This document shows, in pieces, positions 1 to 6,582 of a stretch of 7,153 bases of DNA. The first letter of the stretch is position 1. Each line of letters opens with the position of its first letter. Source of the stretch: Phycisphaerales bacterium. GTDB taxonomy: Bacteria; Planctomycetota; Phycisphaerae; Sedimentisphaerales; Anaerohalosphaeraceae. A program made the translations under genes and the position numbers. Under the pieces are notes generated by a model. That model saw only the letters and a list, made by a program, of their open reading frames with translations. It ran no database searches and was not told the DNA's origin. The DNA lies in NCBI GenBank assembly GCA_011048645.1, contig DSDR01000074.1:1-7153 (forward strand), written 5' to 3'.

Positions 1-109
1 AAAGTATCTGGGTTTCCTCGAAGAAGGCAAAATGCCCGACTGGGAAGTGCCCAATATGATCACCAAATATTATCTCACCACCGCCGCGCTGGAAATGGCG
101 ATGCAATAA
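1..109 (+). CDS. C-terminal end of an unidentified protein (partial)
   Basis: An open frame enters from the left edge (first full codon at position 2) and ends with TAA at 107-109, giving 35 residues that begin KYLGFLEEGKMPDWEVPNMI and end ALEMAMQ. The amphipathic, helix-like tail (TTAALEMAMQ) looks like the end of a soluble cytoplasmic protein. The segment is too short for me to assign a family; a sugar-related oxidoreductase is conceivable from the neighbourhood, but nothing in these residues proves it. It is transcribed towards the rhamnose operon (convergent), and a strong stem-loop begins 20 bases after its stop. Codon use and GC content match the neighbouring genes, which supports it being real coding sequence rather than chance. 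Confidence 0.6.
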   Translation, partial: KYLGFLEEGKMPDWEVPNMITKYYLTTAALEMAMQ

Positions 110-128
110 ACGGCTGCACAAACTTTGG

Positions 129-169
129 CGATCAGGCGCGTCGTCCGCCAGAGACGGCGCGCCCGATCG
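129..169. terminator. GC-rich stem-loop between convergent genes
   Basis: Bases 135-144 (GGCGCGTCGT) pair with 154-163 (ACGGCGCGCC) in a 10-bp stem with one G-U pair and a 9-base loop. After one A-C mismatch the stem continues with CGATC (129-133) against GATCG (165-169), giving 15 pairs in total. It lies 20 bases past the stop of the left gene and about 120 bases past the end of the minus-strand operon, where a shared transcript-end or 3'-stabilising hairpin would sit. Neither side has the uninterrupted U-tract of a classical intrinsic terminator, so factor-dependent ending or 3'-end protection is equally possible. Confidence 0.5.
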
Positions 170-198
170 ATACCGCCGTCTTCACGACACGGGGGAAA

Positions 199-212
199 GT
201 TCGTAGTTCGTA
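199..212. repeat. Tandem 7-mer GTTCGTA x2
   Basis: Two exact copies of GTTCGTA (199-205 and 206-212) are followed by GTTTAACT. On the minus strand they read TACGAAC twice. They form the left edge of an AT-rich repeat block lying between the GC-rich stem-loop and the 3' end of the minus-strand operon. Confidence 0.7.
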
Positions 213-220
213 GTTTAACT

Positions 221-255
221 AAAAACTAAAAACTAAAAACTCATAACTTAAAACT
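221..255. repeat. AAAAACT tandem repeat with degenerate copies
   Basis: Three exact copies of AAAAACT lie at 221-227, 228-234 and 235-241, preceded by AACT (217-220) and followed by decayed copies (CATAACTTAAAACT, 242-255). On the minus strand this is a run of AGTTTTT units, so a transcript of the operon would be U-rich here, which could help transcription end. The composition is very different from the GC-rich genes around it. Confidence 0.75.
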
Positions 256-256
256 A

Positions 257-276
257 TTCTTCGTGTTCTTCGTGGC
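257..276. repeat. TTCTTCGTG x2 direct repeat
   Basis: Two exact 9-base copies of TTCTTCGTG (257-265, 266-274) are followed by GC. The reverse complement reads GCCACGAAGAACACGAAGAA. I recall similar CACGAAG-type motifs scattered between genes of many environmental bacterial genomes; that is memory, not a search. It begins just after the degenerate AAAAACT array and ends 16 bases before the stop codon of the small membrane protein gene. Confidence 0.65.
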
Positions 277-291
277 GACAAAAAAGTCAAA

Positions 292-507
292 TTATTGTGT
301 TAGCTCTCCTTCAGTCATCGGGTGCGCTCGGTCGGCGTGACCATTGATCTTGACATTCAGCCCCGCCGAAACAAACCACAGGACCGTCGCTATCAGCATC
401 AGCAGCTTGACCGTTTCCAGCGACAACCATCCGGCCAGATACGCCGCCGACGGCGCCGTCAGCAGCACCAGCGACAACCACCCCAGACTACGCAGCAGAT
501 TTCGCAT
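292..507 (-). CDS. Small two-helix membrane protein, putative partner of the upstream permease
   Basis: This 71-residue protein has two hydrophobic helices, about residues 8-28 and 32-51, with a short turn at LSLET and a polar C-terminal tail (NVKINGHADRAHPMTEGELTQ). It is most likely an inner-membrane hairpin. The ATG at 507 lies 2 bases after the permease stop (TGA, 512-510). A purine-rich GAGGAGAGG Shine-Dalgarno region (524-516) inside the permease 3' end lies about 8 bases upstream, so translational coupling is expected. I do not recognise a named family. Small hydrophobic partner proteins are known for other solute transporters (for example the DUF997 protein next to the PanF pantothenate symporter), so an accessory subunit or assembly factor for the NCS1 permease is a reasonable inference. 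The tight junction makes a chance ORF unlikely. It is the last gene of the minus-strand run. Confidence 0.75.
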   Translation of the reverse strand: MRNLLRSLGWLSLVLLTAPSAAYLAGWLSLETVKLLMLIATVLWFVSAGLNVKINGHADRAHPMTEGELTQ

Positions 508-524
508 CGTCAGCGCCTCTCCTC
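508..524 (-). promoter_or_regulatory. Ribosome binding region of the small membrane protein gene
   Basis: The minus strand reads GAGGAGAGGCGCTGACG directly before the ATG. The AGAGG core is 8 bases from the start and overlaps the last codons and stop of the permease gene. This supports the chosen start at 507 and coupled translation. Confidence 0.6.
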
Positions 525-2051
525 GACCGCAGGCCGAATACGGGATTGATAAAGTTTGCTGATCCCAATATACAAAATCGCCGTCATAAACCAGCCCGGC
601 AGACTGACAAAGAAAATCTCAATCGTAAACGTCTCTTTGAGCCACTGCATTCGCTCAGGCGAGAGGTTCAGCAGCCCCCGCGCCGCCAGCCCATCCACAA
701 TCCCGCCAAACTGCACCAGCATCGTGCACACCGTCAGCGTGATCAGCCAGGCCAGCCCCGCCGCCCAGTTGAACGACCGCCCGCTCCACTCAGCCCAGTT
801 GCTGCGCAGGCCGAATTTTTTAATCAGCCAGAAATCCACGAAGATCACCGCCCCCATCGGCATCAAAATCAGCGCCCAGATCGCCACAAAATCCAGCAGC
901 CGCATGGTGACCTTCGGATACACCGCCGCGGCAATCGTCGCGCAAACGCCCGTCGCCAGCGTAACGGCAAACCGGCTGCGCTTGGGCATGATCGCCTGAA
1001 ACGCCAGTCCCGCCCGATACATCGTCGGATTGGCCGTCGTCCAGCCGGCAATCACCACGCACAGCAGCCCCGTCAGCCCCGCCGCCTCATAGGTCATCGG
1101 GCCCGGATGCACATCGGTGTTACTCGGGTCGATATGCAATTGATACGCAAACAGCAGCGACGCACAAATCCACGCCATAAAATGCCCGATGTACATCCCC
1201 GCCGCCGAGGCAATCGCATACCACGCCTTGCGGGCGTATCGAAATACCGACAAATCGCTCAGCCCAATGTGCCAGGCCATATTGCAGAACCACGCAAAAA
1301 ACATCACATGCCAGAACGTAAACTTCGCCCGTCCGGCCAGCGGCTGGCCGCCCTTCCAAATCGCCGTCTTGCACATCGCCCACAGATCGCCCGGCGATTC
1401 AATCACCGTTCCCGTTGCGTCGATAAACCGCCGCAGGGTAATCAGCCCGAACGTCAAAAACACCAGCACCATCCACGGCGCCGCGATATTGGCAAACTTG
1501 CTGATGGTCTTAAACCCATAGGCCGCACACACCGCGAACAGCAGCCCCATCACCACCACCGCCAGCACCCACCCGACGCTGGTCGGCGTCGCGTCATCCA
1601 GCCCCGGCATCCGAAAATCAAACCATACCCCCAGCGCGGTGGCCGAGACGGTAATCATCGCACCGGCCAGAATCGTAAACATCACCCCGTTAGCCAGATT
1701 GTAGGTCGTCACCAGCGTGCGGCCGCAGATTTTTTCGAGCTGATAGTACAGCGTCAGTCGCGCCCGCACGGCAATCGGGGCACAAAACAGCATCCAGCTC
1801 AACACCGCCAGCGCATTGCCCACGAGCAGGCCTAAGATAAAATCAACCGCCGAGACCCCGTGCGCCACAAACAGCGGCCCGATCATCAGCTCCGTACCGG
1901 CCGTATGTTCCCCCGCGTACATCCCCAGAAAACTGCCAAACCCCAATCTCGCCCGCGGCGGCACCGGCTGGCGTTCAAACTCTTCGACCGGCGAAAAACC
2001 GTCCTGCCGGTCCGCATCGATGTCCGACCGCGCTGCTGTGTTGACTTCCAT
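510..2051 (-). CDS. NCS1-type purine/cytosine permease-like transporter
   Basis: A 513-residue integral membrane protein of the nucleobase:cation symporter-1 type (Permease for cytosine/purines, uracil, thiamine, allantoin; PF02133), normal length for the family. A hydrophilic N-terminus (1-35) precedes about twelve hydrophobic segments. Family-like landmarks are the first-helix region GMYAGEHTAGTELMIGPLF (43-61), AYGFKTISKFANIAAPWM (177-194), ATT-free helix segment TTANPTMYRAGL (338-349), and the late helix FVDFWLIKKFG (404-414), which resembles the DYW-type motif of NCS1 proteins. Substrate cannot be read from sequence; family members carry nucleobases, allantoin, hydantoins or vitamins, usually with Na+ or H+. 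The start at 2051 is preceded by an in-frame TGA and by GAAGG about 9 bases upstream. It lies 39 bases after the rhamnosidase gene and 2 bases before the small membrane protein gene. Its place in a rhamnose operon is unexpected; it may import another product of glycoside breakdown. Confidence 0.82.
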   Translation of the reverse strand: MEVNTAARSDIDADRQDGFSPVEEFERQPVPPRARLGFGSFLGMYAGEHTAGTELMIGPLFVAHGVSAVDFILGLLVGNALAVLSWMLFCAPIAVRARLTLYYQLEKICGRTLVTTYNLANGVMFTILAGAMITVSATALGVWFDFRMPGLDDATPTSVGWVLAVVVMGLLFAVCAAYGFKTISKFANIAAPWMVLVFLTFGLITLRRFIDATGTVIESPGDLWAMCKTAIWKGGQPLAGRAKFTFWHVMFFAWFCNMAWHIGLSDLSVFRYARKAWYAIASAAGMYIGHFMAWICASLLFAYQLHIDPSNTDVHPGPMTYEAAGLTGLLCVVIAGWTTANPTMYRAGLAFQAIMPKRSRFAVTLATGVCATIAAAVYPKVTMRLLDFVAIWALILMPMGAVIFVDFWLIKKFGLRSNWAEWSGRSFNWAAGLAWLITLTVCTMLVQFGGIVDGLAARGLLNLSPERMQWLKETFTIEIFFVSLPGWFMTAILYIGISKLYQSRIRPAVEERR

Positions 2052-2060
2052 AGACGCCCG

Positions 2061-2073
2061 CCTTCAAGGAGGT
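2061..2073 (-). promoter_or_regulatory. Weak Shine-Dalgarno and adjoining anti-Shine-Dalgarno-like sequence before the permease
   Basis: The minus strand reads ACCTCCTTGAAGG. AAGG (2064-2061) is the only plausible ribosome binding core for the permease, 9 bases before the ATG. The eight bases ACCTCCTT (2073-2066) just upstream equal the 3'-terminal anti-Shine-Dalgarno sequence of 16S rRNA and can pair locally with AAGG, although the direct hairpin loop would be very tight. Translation may be modest or partly dependent on read-through from the rhamnosidase. Confidence 0.35.
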
Positions 2074-2090
2074 TGTGTGAAACTTTTTGG

Positions 2091-5000
2091 CTATGGCAAT
2101 ACGGATCGAAACCGATAGCTTCCCGATCCGACGCGCAGTCTAACCGCATCGGGTTCCGTACCCGCCACGACAACGCCTTCGGCCTGCGAAAGAGGACGAC
2201 CGGACTCGCGCACGGATTCGGCGTCGCCGGTCGGCACGACCACGGTTGCCGTTGTATTGGCCGGAACCTCTATCTCCCACTCAAGTCCGTCGCCCGTTCG
2301 TTTCCAGCGGGACACAATCGGCCCGCGAATCGAATCGTATCGCACATCCGCCCACGTCAGCTTTGGATCCATCTGCGGGGCAAGTACCATATGCCCAAAC
2401 GCCGGACCGTCGGTTCGAATGCCGCCGATGTTTTCAAACATCCACTGTCCCACCGCGCCGTATGCATAATGCGCAAACGAATTCATCCCCGGATCGGCAA
2501 ATCCCTGCTCCGGCGTCCAGCCGTTCCAGCGCTCCCAGATGCTCGTCGCGCCGTGCTTGATACTAAAGCCCCACGACGGAAACGTGTCGTTATGCAGCAG
2601 CCGATAGGCCACGTCATACCGTCCGATCTTACCCAGCACGTGCATCAAATCCTTCGTCCCCAGAAAACCGGTGGACAGATGCCACTGATTATCCCGAATC
2701 TTGCGAATCAAATGCTCGGCGGCCTGTTGTTTGCGCTGTCCGTCCAGCACATCGTGAGCCAGCGCCAGGACATAGGCCGTCTGGCTGTCGCCCTTGATTG
2801 TGCCGTCCTCGGCAACATAAGCGTTGTTAAACGCCGCCTTAATCTGTTCAAACAGTGCGTCGTACTGTGCGGCCTCTTCGCTGCGTCCCAGGGCTTCGGC
2901 CGCTCGCGCCGTCAGGTATGTACTGTACGCAAAATATGAGGTATAGATGACATCATGAGGCGTATCGTCATTGATATTCAGCCAATCGCCGAAACAATGA
3001 AATCGCGCCGGCGGCAGGAGCTTGGCTGTTGAACGATTTTTGCAGAACGCGATAAACCGCTTCATCCCCTCATAATGGGTCGCAAGCAACCGACGGTCGC
3101 CGTACATTTGATAAATCGTCCACGGACAAATCACGCCCGCGTCCGCCCAGCCCGGGCCGCCGTCTTCCTGATTGGCCACCAAGGGCGCAACCTTTGGAAA
3201 CTGTCCGTCCTCTCGCTGGGCGTCGGCCAGATCCACCAGCCACTTGGTAAAGAACGCCTGCACGTCCGTATTGTAACAGGCCGCCGCAACATACACCTGC
3301 GCATCGCCGGTCCAGCCGAGCCGTTCATCCCGCTGAGGACAATCCGTTGGAACATCGATAAAATTGGCCCGCTGCGTCTGACAGATGTTATGATAAAGCT
3401 GATTGAGCATCGGATCGCTGCACGCAAACGAGCCGATCACCGGCGTTGCCGAGGTCAGTTCAACCGCCGTGACCGCATCCTTGCCCGGTACGCCCGGATA
3501 ACCGGTCACTTCGACATACTGAAATCCGTGAAATGTAAACCGCGGCTGCCAGATTTCAATCCCCTCGCCTTTGCAGATATAGGTATCCGTTGCACGGGCT
3601 GCGCGAAGATTCTCCGTATAAATCGTCCCGTCGGGGTTCAGCCGCTCAGCAAACCGTAAGACGACTTTATCGCCCGCCTTGCCGCGGACTTTTAATCGGG
3701 CCACCCCGGCCAGATTCGTGCCCATATCAAACACATACGCTCCTTTGACCGGCTCGGTGATGCTCACCGGAGCGATCTCCTTAAAGACCTGCACGGTCAC
3801 CCCCGGATAGGCCTGAATCCGCGGCGATACCGACGCCCCCGTTGCCGCCGTCTTCCAGGCCGAATCGTCATAGTCCGGCCGATCCCATCCGTTCAACTCC
3901 CTCCGAGCGTCATAGGTTTCACCCATCAGAAAATCCGCTTCCAGCGTCGGCCCGGTCGATGCCTTCCAGCGTGTATCACTGACGATAGTCTCGCTGCCGC
4001 CGTCGGCGTATTCCAAATGCAGTTGGGCGGCCAGTCGAGGATCCTGTCCGTAGTGTTCTCGTTGGCGACCCCAGCCCACATAGCCTGCATACCAACCGTC
4101 AGCGACGATTCCCGCCAGCACATTGCGTCCCCGACCAATCACATCGGTAACATCATATTGTACATAATAAACCCGTTTTCTGTAATCCGTCCAGCCGGGC
4201 AGGAAATAATCATTCCCGATTTTTTGTCCGTTGATCCATACCTGGCCAATACCCAGCGCCGAAACCAGCATGGTGGCACGCCGCACAGGTCGCGTCGTTT
4301 CAAATGTCCGCCGCAGATAGACCGGCGCAGGCAGTGTCAAGGACGATAATTTGACCTGTCCCCATGGCTCGGCGCCGTTGTCGGCAAACGCCCTTGCCGC
4401 CGGCCAATGCGCATCGTCAAAGTTCGCTTCCTGCCAGCCACGGGGTACTTCTTTGTCGCATTTCCACGTGTCATCAATGGCGATGACCTGCCGGTGTCCA
4501 TCTGCAAACTCAATGACCGCCAGCCCCAACAGTCCGGCGGGATTAGGGCGGTCGCCTTCATTGCGCACCGCAATCGCAAACACATTTTGTCCGATTTTTA
4601 ATCCCTCTTTCAAATCCAATTGAGCGGCGTGGGAAAACCCGATCGCGCCCGGCAGACGTGTCCCGTTGAGATACACCCGTGCATTGTTATCCGCAGCGAC
4701 ATACAGCATGGCTTGTTTTGGCGACTGAGCGCTGTCCACAACAAAGGACTTGCGAAAATACCGCATCTGGGCCGGCGCCGCGCGTGTCGGATCTCCATCA
4801 TCAGGAACCCAAACCCATCGGCACTCCGCCAAATACTTCTCGGCCTCGTGAATTCCCTGATACAGATTGGCCGGCCGGTCATCCATACCGATCCATTGCG
4901 CCGTCCATTCCTGTTCCGGCCTGAGCAGTCCCATCTGCCACATCGCCGGCGCCGACCACTCGGATGCGATACCGTCTCGGTCCCAAACCCGCACCGCCCA

Positions 5001-5339
5001 GTAGTACACGCCCAGCGACGAGAGCGGCTTGCCGTCAACCTCCACACCAAGCGTCTGGTCGCTTTGCACCCTGCCCGAATCCCAGACCGTTGCCTGTCCG
5101 GCCTTCAGCGCCTCAAGCGAATCGGCCACCCGCACCTGATAGGCGCTTTGTTTTTGCCCACGCTGCGGTGAAACAACCGTCCAGCTCAAACGCGGTGACG
5201 CCACATCAATCCCCAACGGATCAACCCGATTCTCACACCGCAAATAGTCCGCCCGCAAGGGCGAAACACCCTTTGCCGAAGCCGTCATAAACAACACACT
5301 GCATACCATCGCTGCATACCCGATTATTCGCATCGCCAT
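2091..5339 (-). CDS. Secreted alpha-L-rhamnosidase, glycoside hydrolase family 78
   Basis: Inverting GH78 enzyme that releases terminal alpha-L-rhamnose from glycans or glycosides outside the cytoplasm. The frame is open up to an ATG at 5375 (1094 residues; this numbering is used below), but that ATG lacks a ribosome site. The ATG at 5339 (Met13) has GAGGTG 4 bases upstream and opens directly into a signal peptide ending ASA before Lys35, so it is preferred (1082 residues). Domains in order: fibronectin-like N-domain (about 38-150), an inserted jelly-roll resembling CBM67 (about 180-345), a second jelly-roll of Bac_rhamnosid_N type (about 350-530), a beta-sandwich (about 535-645), the (alpha/alpha)6 catalytic barrel (about 650-985), and a C-terminal beta domain (about 990-1090). 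The signature DCPQRDERLGWTGD spans 678-691; Glu684 fits the general acid, Asp678 and Asp691 the conserved subsite acids, and Glu948 in SIWERW the general base. All catalytic positions are intact. It sits between rhaT and the permease gene. Confidence 0.95.
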   Translation of the reverse strand: MAMRIIGYAAMVCSVLFMTASAKGVSPLRADYLRCENRVDPLGIDVASPRLSWTVVSPQRGQKQSAYQVRVADSLEALKAGQATVWDSGRVQSDQTLGVEVDGKPLSSLGVYYWAVRVWDRDGIASEWSAPAMWQMGLLRPEQEWTAQWIGMDDRPANLYQGIHEAEKYLAECRWVWVPDDGDPTRAAPAQMRYFRKSFVVDSAQSPKQAMLYVAADNNARVYLNGTRLPGAIGFSHAAQLDLKEGLKIGQNVFAIAVRNEGDRPNPAGLLGLAVIEFADGHRQVIAIDDTWKCDKEVPRGWQEANFDDAHWPAARAFADNGAEPWGQVKLSSLTLPAPVYLRRTFETTRPVRRATMLVSALGIGQVWINGQKIGNDYFLPGWTDYRKRVYYVQYDVTDVIGRGRNVLAGIVADGWYAGYVGWGRQREHYGQDPRLAAQLHLEYADGGSETIVSDTRWKASTGPTLEADFLMGETYDARRELNGWDRPDYDDSAWKTAATGASVSPRIQAYPGVTVQVFKEIAPVSITEPVKGAYVFDMGTNLAGVARLKVRGKAGDKVVLRFAERLNPDGTIYTENLRAARATDTYICKGEGIEIWQPRFTFHGFQYVEVTGYPGVPGKDAVTAVELTSATPVIGSFACSDPMLNQLYHNICQTQRANFIDVPTDCPQRDERLGWTGDAQVYVAAACYNTDVQAFFTKWLVDLADAQREDGQFPKVAPLVANQEDGGPGWADAGVICPWTIYQMYGDRRLLATHYEGMKRFIAFCKNRSTAKLLPPARFHCFGDWLNINDDTPHDVIYTSYFAYSTYLTARAAEALGRSEEAAQYDALFEQIKAAFNNAYVAEDGTIKGDSQTAYVLALAHDVLDGQRKQQAAEHLIRKIRDNQWHLSTGFLGTKDLMHVLGKIGRYDVAYRLLHNDTFPSWGFSIKHGATSIWERWNGWTPEQGFADPGMNSFAHYAYGAVGQWMFENIGGIRTDGPAFGHMVLAPQMDPKLTWADVRYDSIRGPIVSRWKRTGDGLEWEIEVPANTTATVVVPTGDAESVRESGRPLSQAEGVVVAGTEPDAVRLRVGSGSYRFRSVLP
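4341..4838 (-). other. CBM67-like rhamnose-binding module inside the rhamnosidase (inferred)
   Basis: Residues about 180-345 (numbered from the ATG at 5375) form an extra beta-sandwich between the N-domain and the usual GH78 jelly-roll. In Streptomyces avermitilis SaRha78A the equivalent place holds the calcium-dependent rhamnose-binding domain CBM67, in which an Asp-Asn pair contacts calcium and sugar. Here YVAADNNARVYLNG contains Asp229-Asn230, and a NEGDRPNPAGLLG loop (272-284) supplies possible further Asn and Pro ligands. Both this module and the following one end in a DDxxW-type turn (FDDAHW 319-324, YDDSAW 502-507), which suggests related folds. The assignment rests on position and motif recall, not on an alignment. 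Confidence 0.5.
5274..5339 (-). other. Signal peptide coding region of the rhamnosidase
   Basis: Starting at Met13, the sequence is MAMRIIGYAAMVCSVLFM followed by TASA and Lys-Gly. A basic residue, a hydrophobic core and a small-x-small ASA site give a typical Sec signal cleaved by signal peptidase I after Ala34. The Cys in the core (AAMVC) does not fit a lipobox well, so a soluble periplasmic or secreted enzyme is more likely than a lipoprotein. Confidence 0.7.
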
Positions 5340-5343
5340 CTGA

Positions 5344-5349
5344 CACCTC
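5344..5349 (-). promoter_or_regulatory. Shine-Dalgarno GAGGTG that decides the rhamnosidase start
   Basis: The minus strand reads GTGAGGTGTCAG directly before the ATG at 5339. The GAGG core is 6 bases from that ATG and 12 bases from a second ATG at 5333. The upstream ATG at 5375 is preceded by TGTTGACGAATTTTT, with no purine-rich core. Translation therefore probably begins at 5339. Confidence 0.65.
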
Positions 5350-5395
5350 ACACATCTCTTGTCATTCCAATTCATAAAAATTCGTCAACACGCCC

Positions 5396-6475
5396 TCAGG
5401 ACTGTCCAAGATAACCGCTGTAACCGGCCACCACCGCCGAGACCAGCAGCAGCACCAATCCGCTGACCAGCAGTTGAACCGTCTTTCGACTGGCGCCTTT
5501 CCACTCGCCCAGCGCCACGCCCAGCAGTTGGCTGAACAAGATCTGACTGGCCATCAGCACCGCCCAGCCGATATACGACGTCTCGCCCATCTGCGGCTCG
5601 CCGGTCTTAAAACAAATAAACTGCGAGCACCAGATCGTCCCGGCCAGCGCCGCAAAAAACAGATTCGACGTCAGCACCGGCCCATCGGGACGGACATAAT
5701 CGCCGGCGGTCTTGTTCTTGATGTTCAGCAGCACACACCAGACAAAATTGACCGTAAACCCCCCCAGCAGGACCATCACCAGCACCGGCATTCCCGCCCA
5801 CGCCACCGACGAGGCCGGTGAAACAGTCAGCGCCAACTCTTCGATGCGAGGCCCGCCCTGCAGGCCAAAGCTCATCCCCGCGCTCATCAGCCCGGCAAAC
5901 AGCACCGCGATAATGCCCTTTTTGAAATCAAACTCCGCGACGGCCTTTTTCTTTTCATCTTCGGACAATTCTTTTTCTTTGCTCATTCCGGCCATGCCGA
6001 CCAGGACAATCCCCGCCACCGAAATCACCGCCGCCAGCACCGATACCCGACCGGACGGCGTGGTAAACATCGCCTGAATCGCCTCAGCGCCTTTGAGCAT
6101 CGGCGGAAACAGCGTCCCGGCCGCCGAGGTAATCCCGGCGCCCATCGCCAGTCCCAGGCCAAAGCCCAGATATCGAATCATCAGCCCCCACGTCAGGCCG
6201 CCGAACCCCCAGGCCGCACCGCACAGATACGTGTACCACAGCTCGCCGCGCGGCGCCGCACGCAGCACATCGAAGACATTGGGTGAAACGATCAGCGTCA
6301 ACACCCACGGTACAATCAACAGACCGAACATCGCGTACACCAGCCAGTAACTTTCCCATGCCCAGCCGGTGACCTTCTTGAACGGCAGATAAAACACCGC
6401 CCCGGCCAATCCCCCCAACATAAAAATCACAATCCCCACAGCGGGATTGGCGCCCGATGCAAGCAATCCATCCAT
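5396..6475 (-). CDS. rhaT: L-rhamnose/H+ symporter, RhaT family
   Basis: Imports free L-rhamnose across the inner membrane driven by protons (drug/metabolite transporter superfamily). The protein is 359 residues, slightly longer than E. coli RhaT (344), with about ten hydrophobic helices. Recognisable RhaT features are the FYLPFKKVTGWAWESYWL region (28-45), the strongly conserved GAAWGFGGLTWGLMIRYLG (86-104) leading into the MGAGITSAAGTLFPP helix (111-125), the KKGIIAVLFAGLMSAGMSFG helix (185-204), and the late segment LGVALGEWKGASRKTVQLL (318-336). A charged cytoplasmic loop rich in Lys and Glu (165-186) separates the two halves. The ATG at 6475 has AAGGAG (6487-6482) 6 bases upstream. It follows rhaA by 107 bases and precedes the rhamnosidase by 56 bases, which fits import of the sugar released by that enzyme. 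The C-terminal half diverges more from E. coli than the N-terminal half. Confidence 0.93.
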   Translation of the reverse strand: MDGLLASGANPAVGIVIFMLGGLAGAVFYLPFKKVTGWAWESYWLVYAMFGLLIVPWVLTLIVSPNVFDVLRAAPRGELWYTYLCGAAWGFGGLTWGLMIRYLGFGLGLAMGAGITSAAGTLFPPMLKGAEAIQAMFTTPSGRVSVLAAVISVAGIVLVGMAGMSKEKELSEDEKKKAVAEFDFKKGIIAVLFAGLMSAGMSFGLQGGPRIEELALTVSPASSVAWAGMPVLVMVLLGGFTVNFVWCVLLNIKNKTAGDYVRPDGPVLTSNLFFAALAGTIWCSQFICFKTGEPQMGETSYIGWAVLMASQILFSQLLGVALGEWKGASRKTVQLLVSGLVLLLVSAVVAGYSGYLGQS

Positions 6476-6481
6476 AACCGT

Positions 6482-6487
6482 CTCCTT
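6482..6487 (-). promoter_or_regulatory. Shine-Dalgarno AAGGAG of rhaT
   Basis: AAGGAG on the minus strand lies 6 bases before the ATG at 6475, the strongest ribosome binding site in the window. It confirms the rhaT start and suggests the transporter is translated independently of rhaA. Confidence 0.75.
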
Positions 6488-6582
6488 TTTTCAAATGTCC
6501 GATGAAGGTTCGTTTTCGAGATTGAGTCTTTTCCTGTTTCGACGAACACGGGAACCCAGCCGAAAAATCCGCGGCCCCGGTC

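Noticed and set aside
277..288. GAC-A6-GTC mini-dyad just after the small membrane protein gene, considered as an intrinsic terminator
   Set aside because: The stem is only 3 bp and the homopolymer lies in the loop rather than after the stem.
546..1835. Long open frame on the plus strand, 429 codons, opposite the permease
   Set aside because: Its product is dominated by Arg, His, Pro and Gln, with no domain pattern or hydrophobic core. This is what the antisense of a GC-rich membrane-protein gene produces. The minus-strand frame has clear transmembrane helices and family motifs.
2066..2143. Perfect plus-strand AAGGAGGT followed by a short ATG frame at 2093
   Set aside because: The ATG is about 20 bases from the core, too far for normal initiation, and the frame stops after 16 codons. 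The nearer GTG at 2075 is followed at once by TGA.
1860..2939. Plus-strand open frame of 359 codons spanning the permease/rhamnosidase junction
   Set aside because: It is antisense to two well-supported genes and has low-complexity Arg-rich composition with no recognisable motif.
6549..6579. Imperfect hairpin in the rhaA-rhaT gap (CGGGGCCG against CGGC...CCCG on the minus strand)
   Set aside because: It has only two 4-bp segments separated by a 6-base bulge and no U-tract after it. It could be a weak processing or attenuation structure, but it is not strong enough to annotate.
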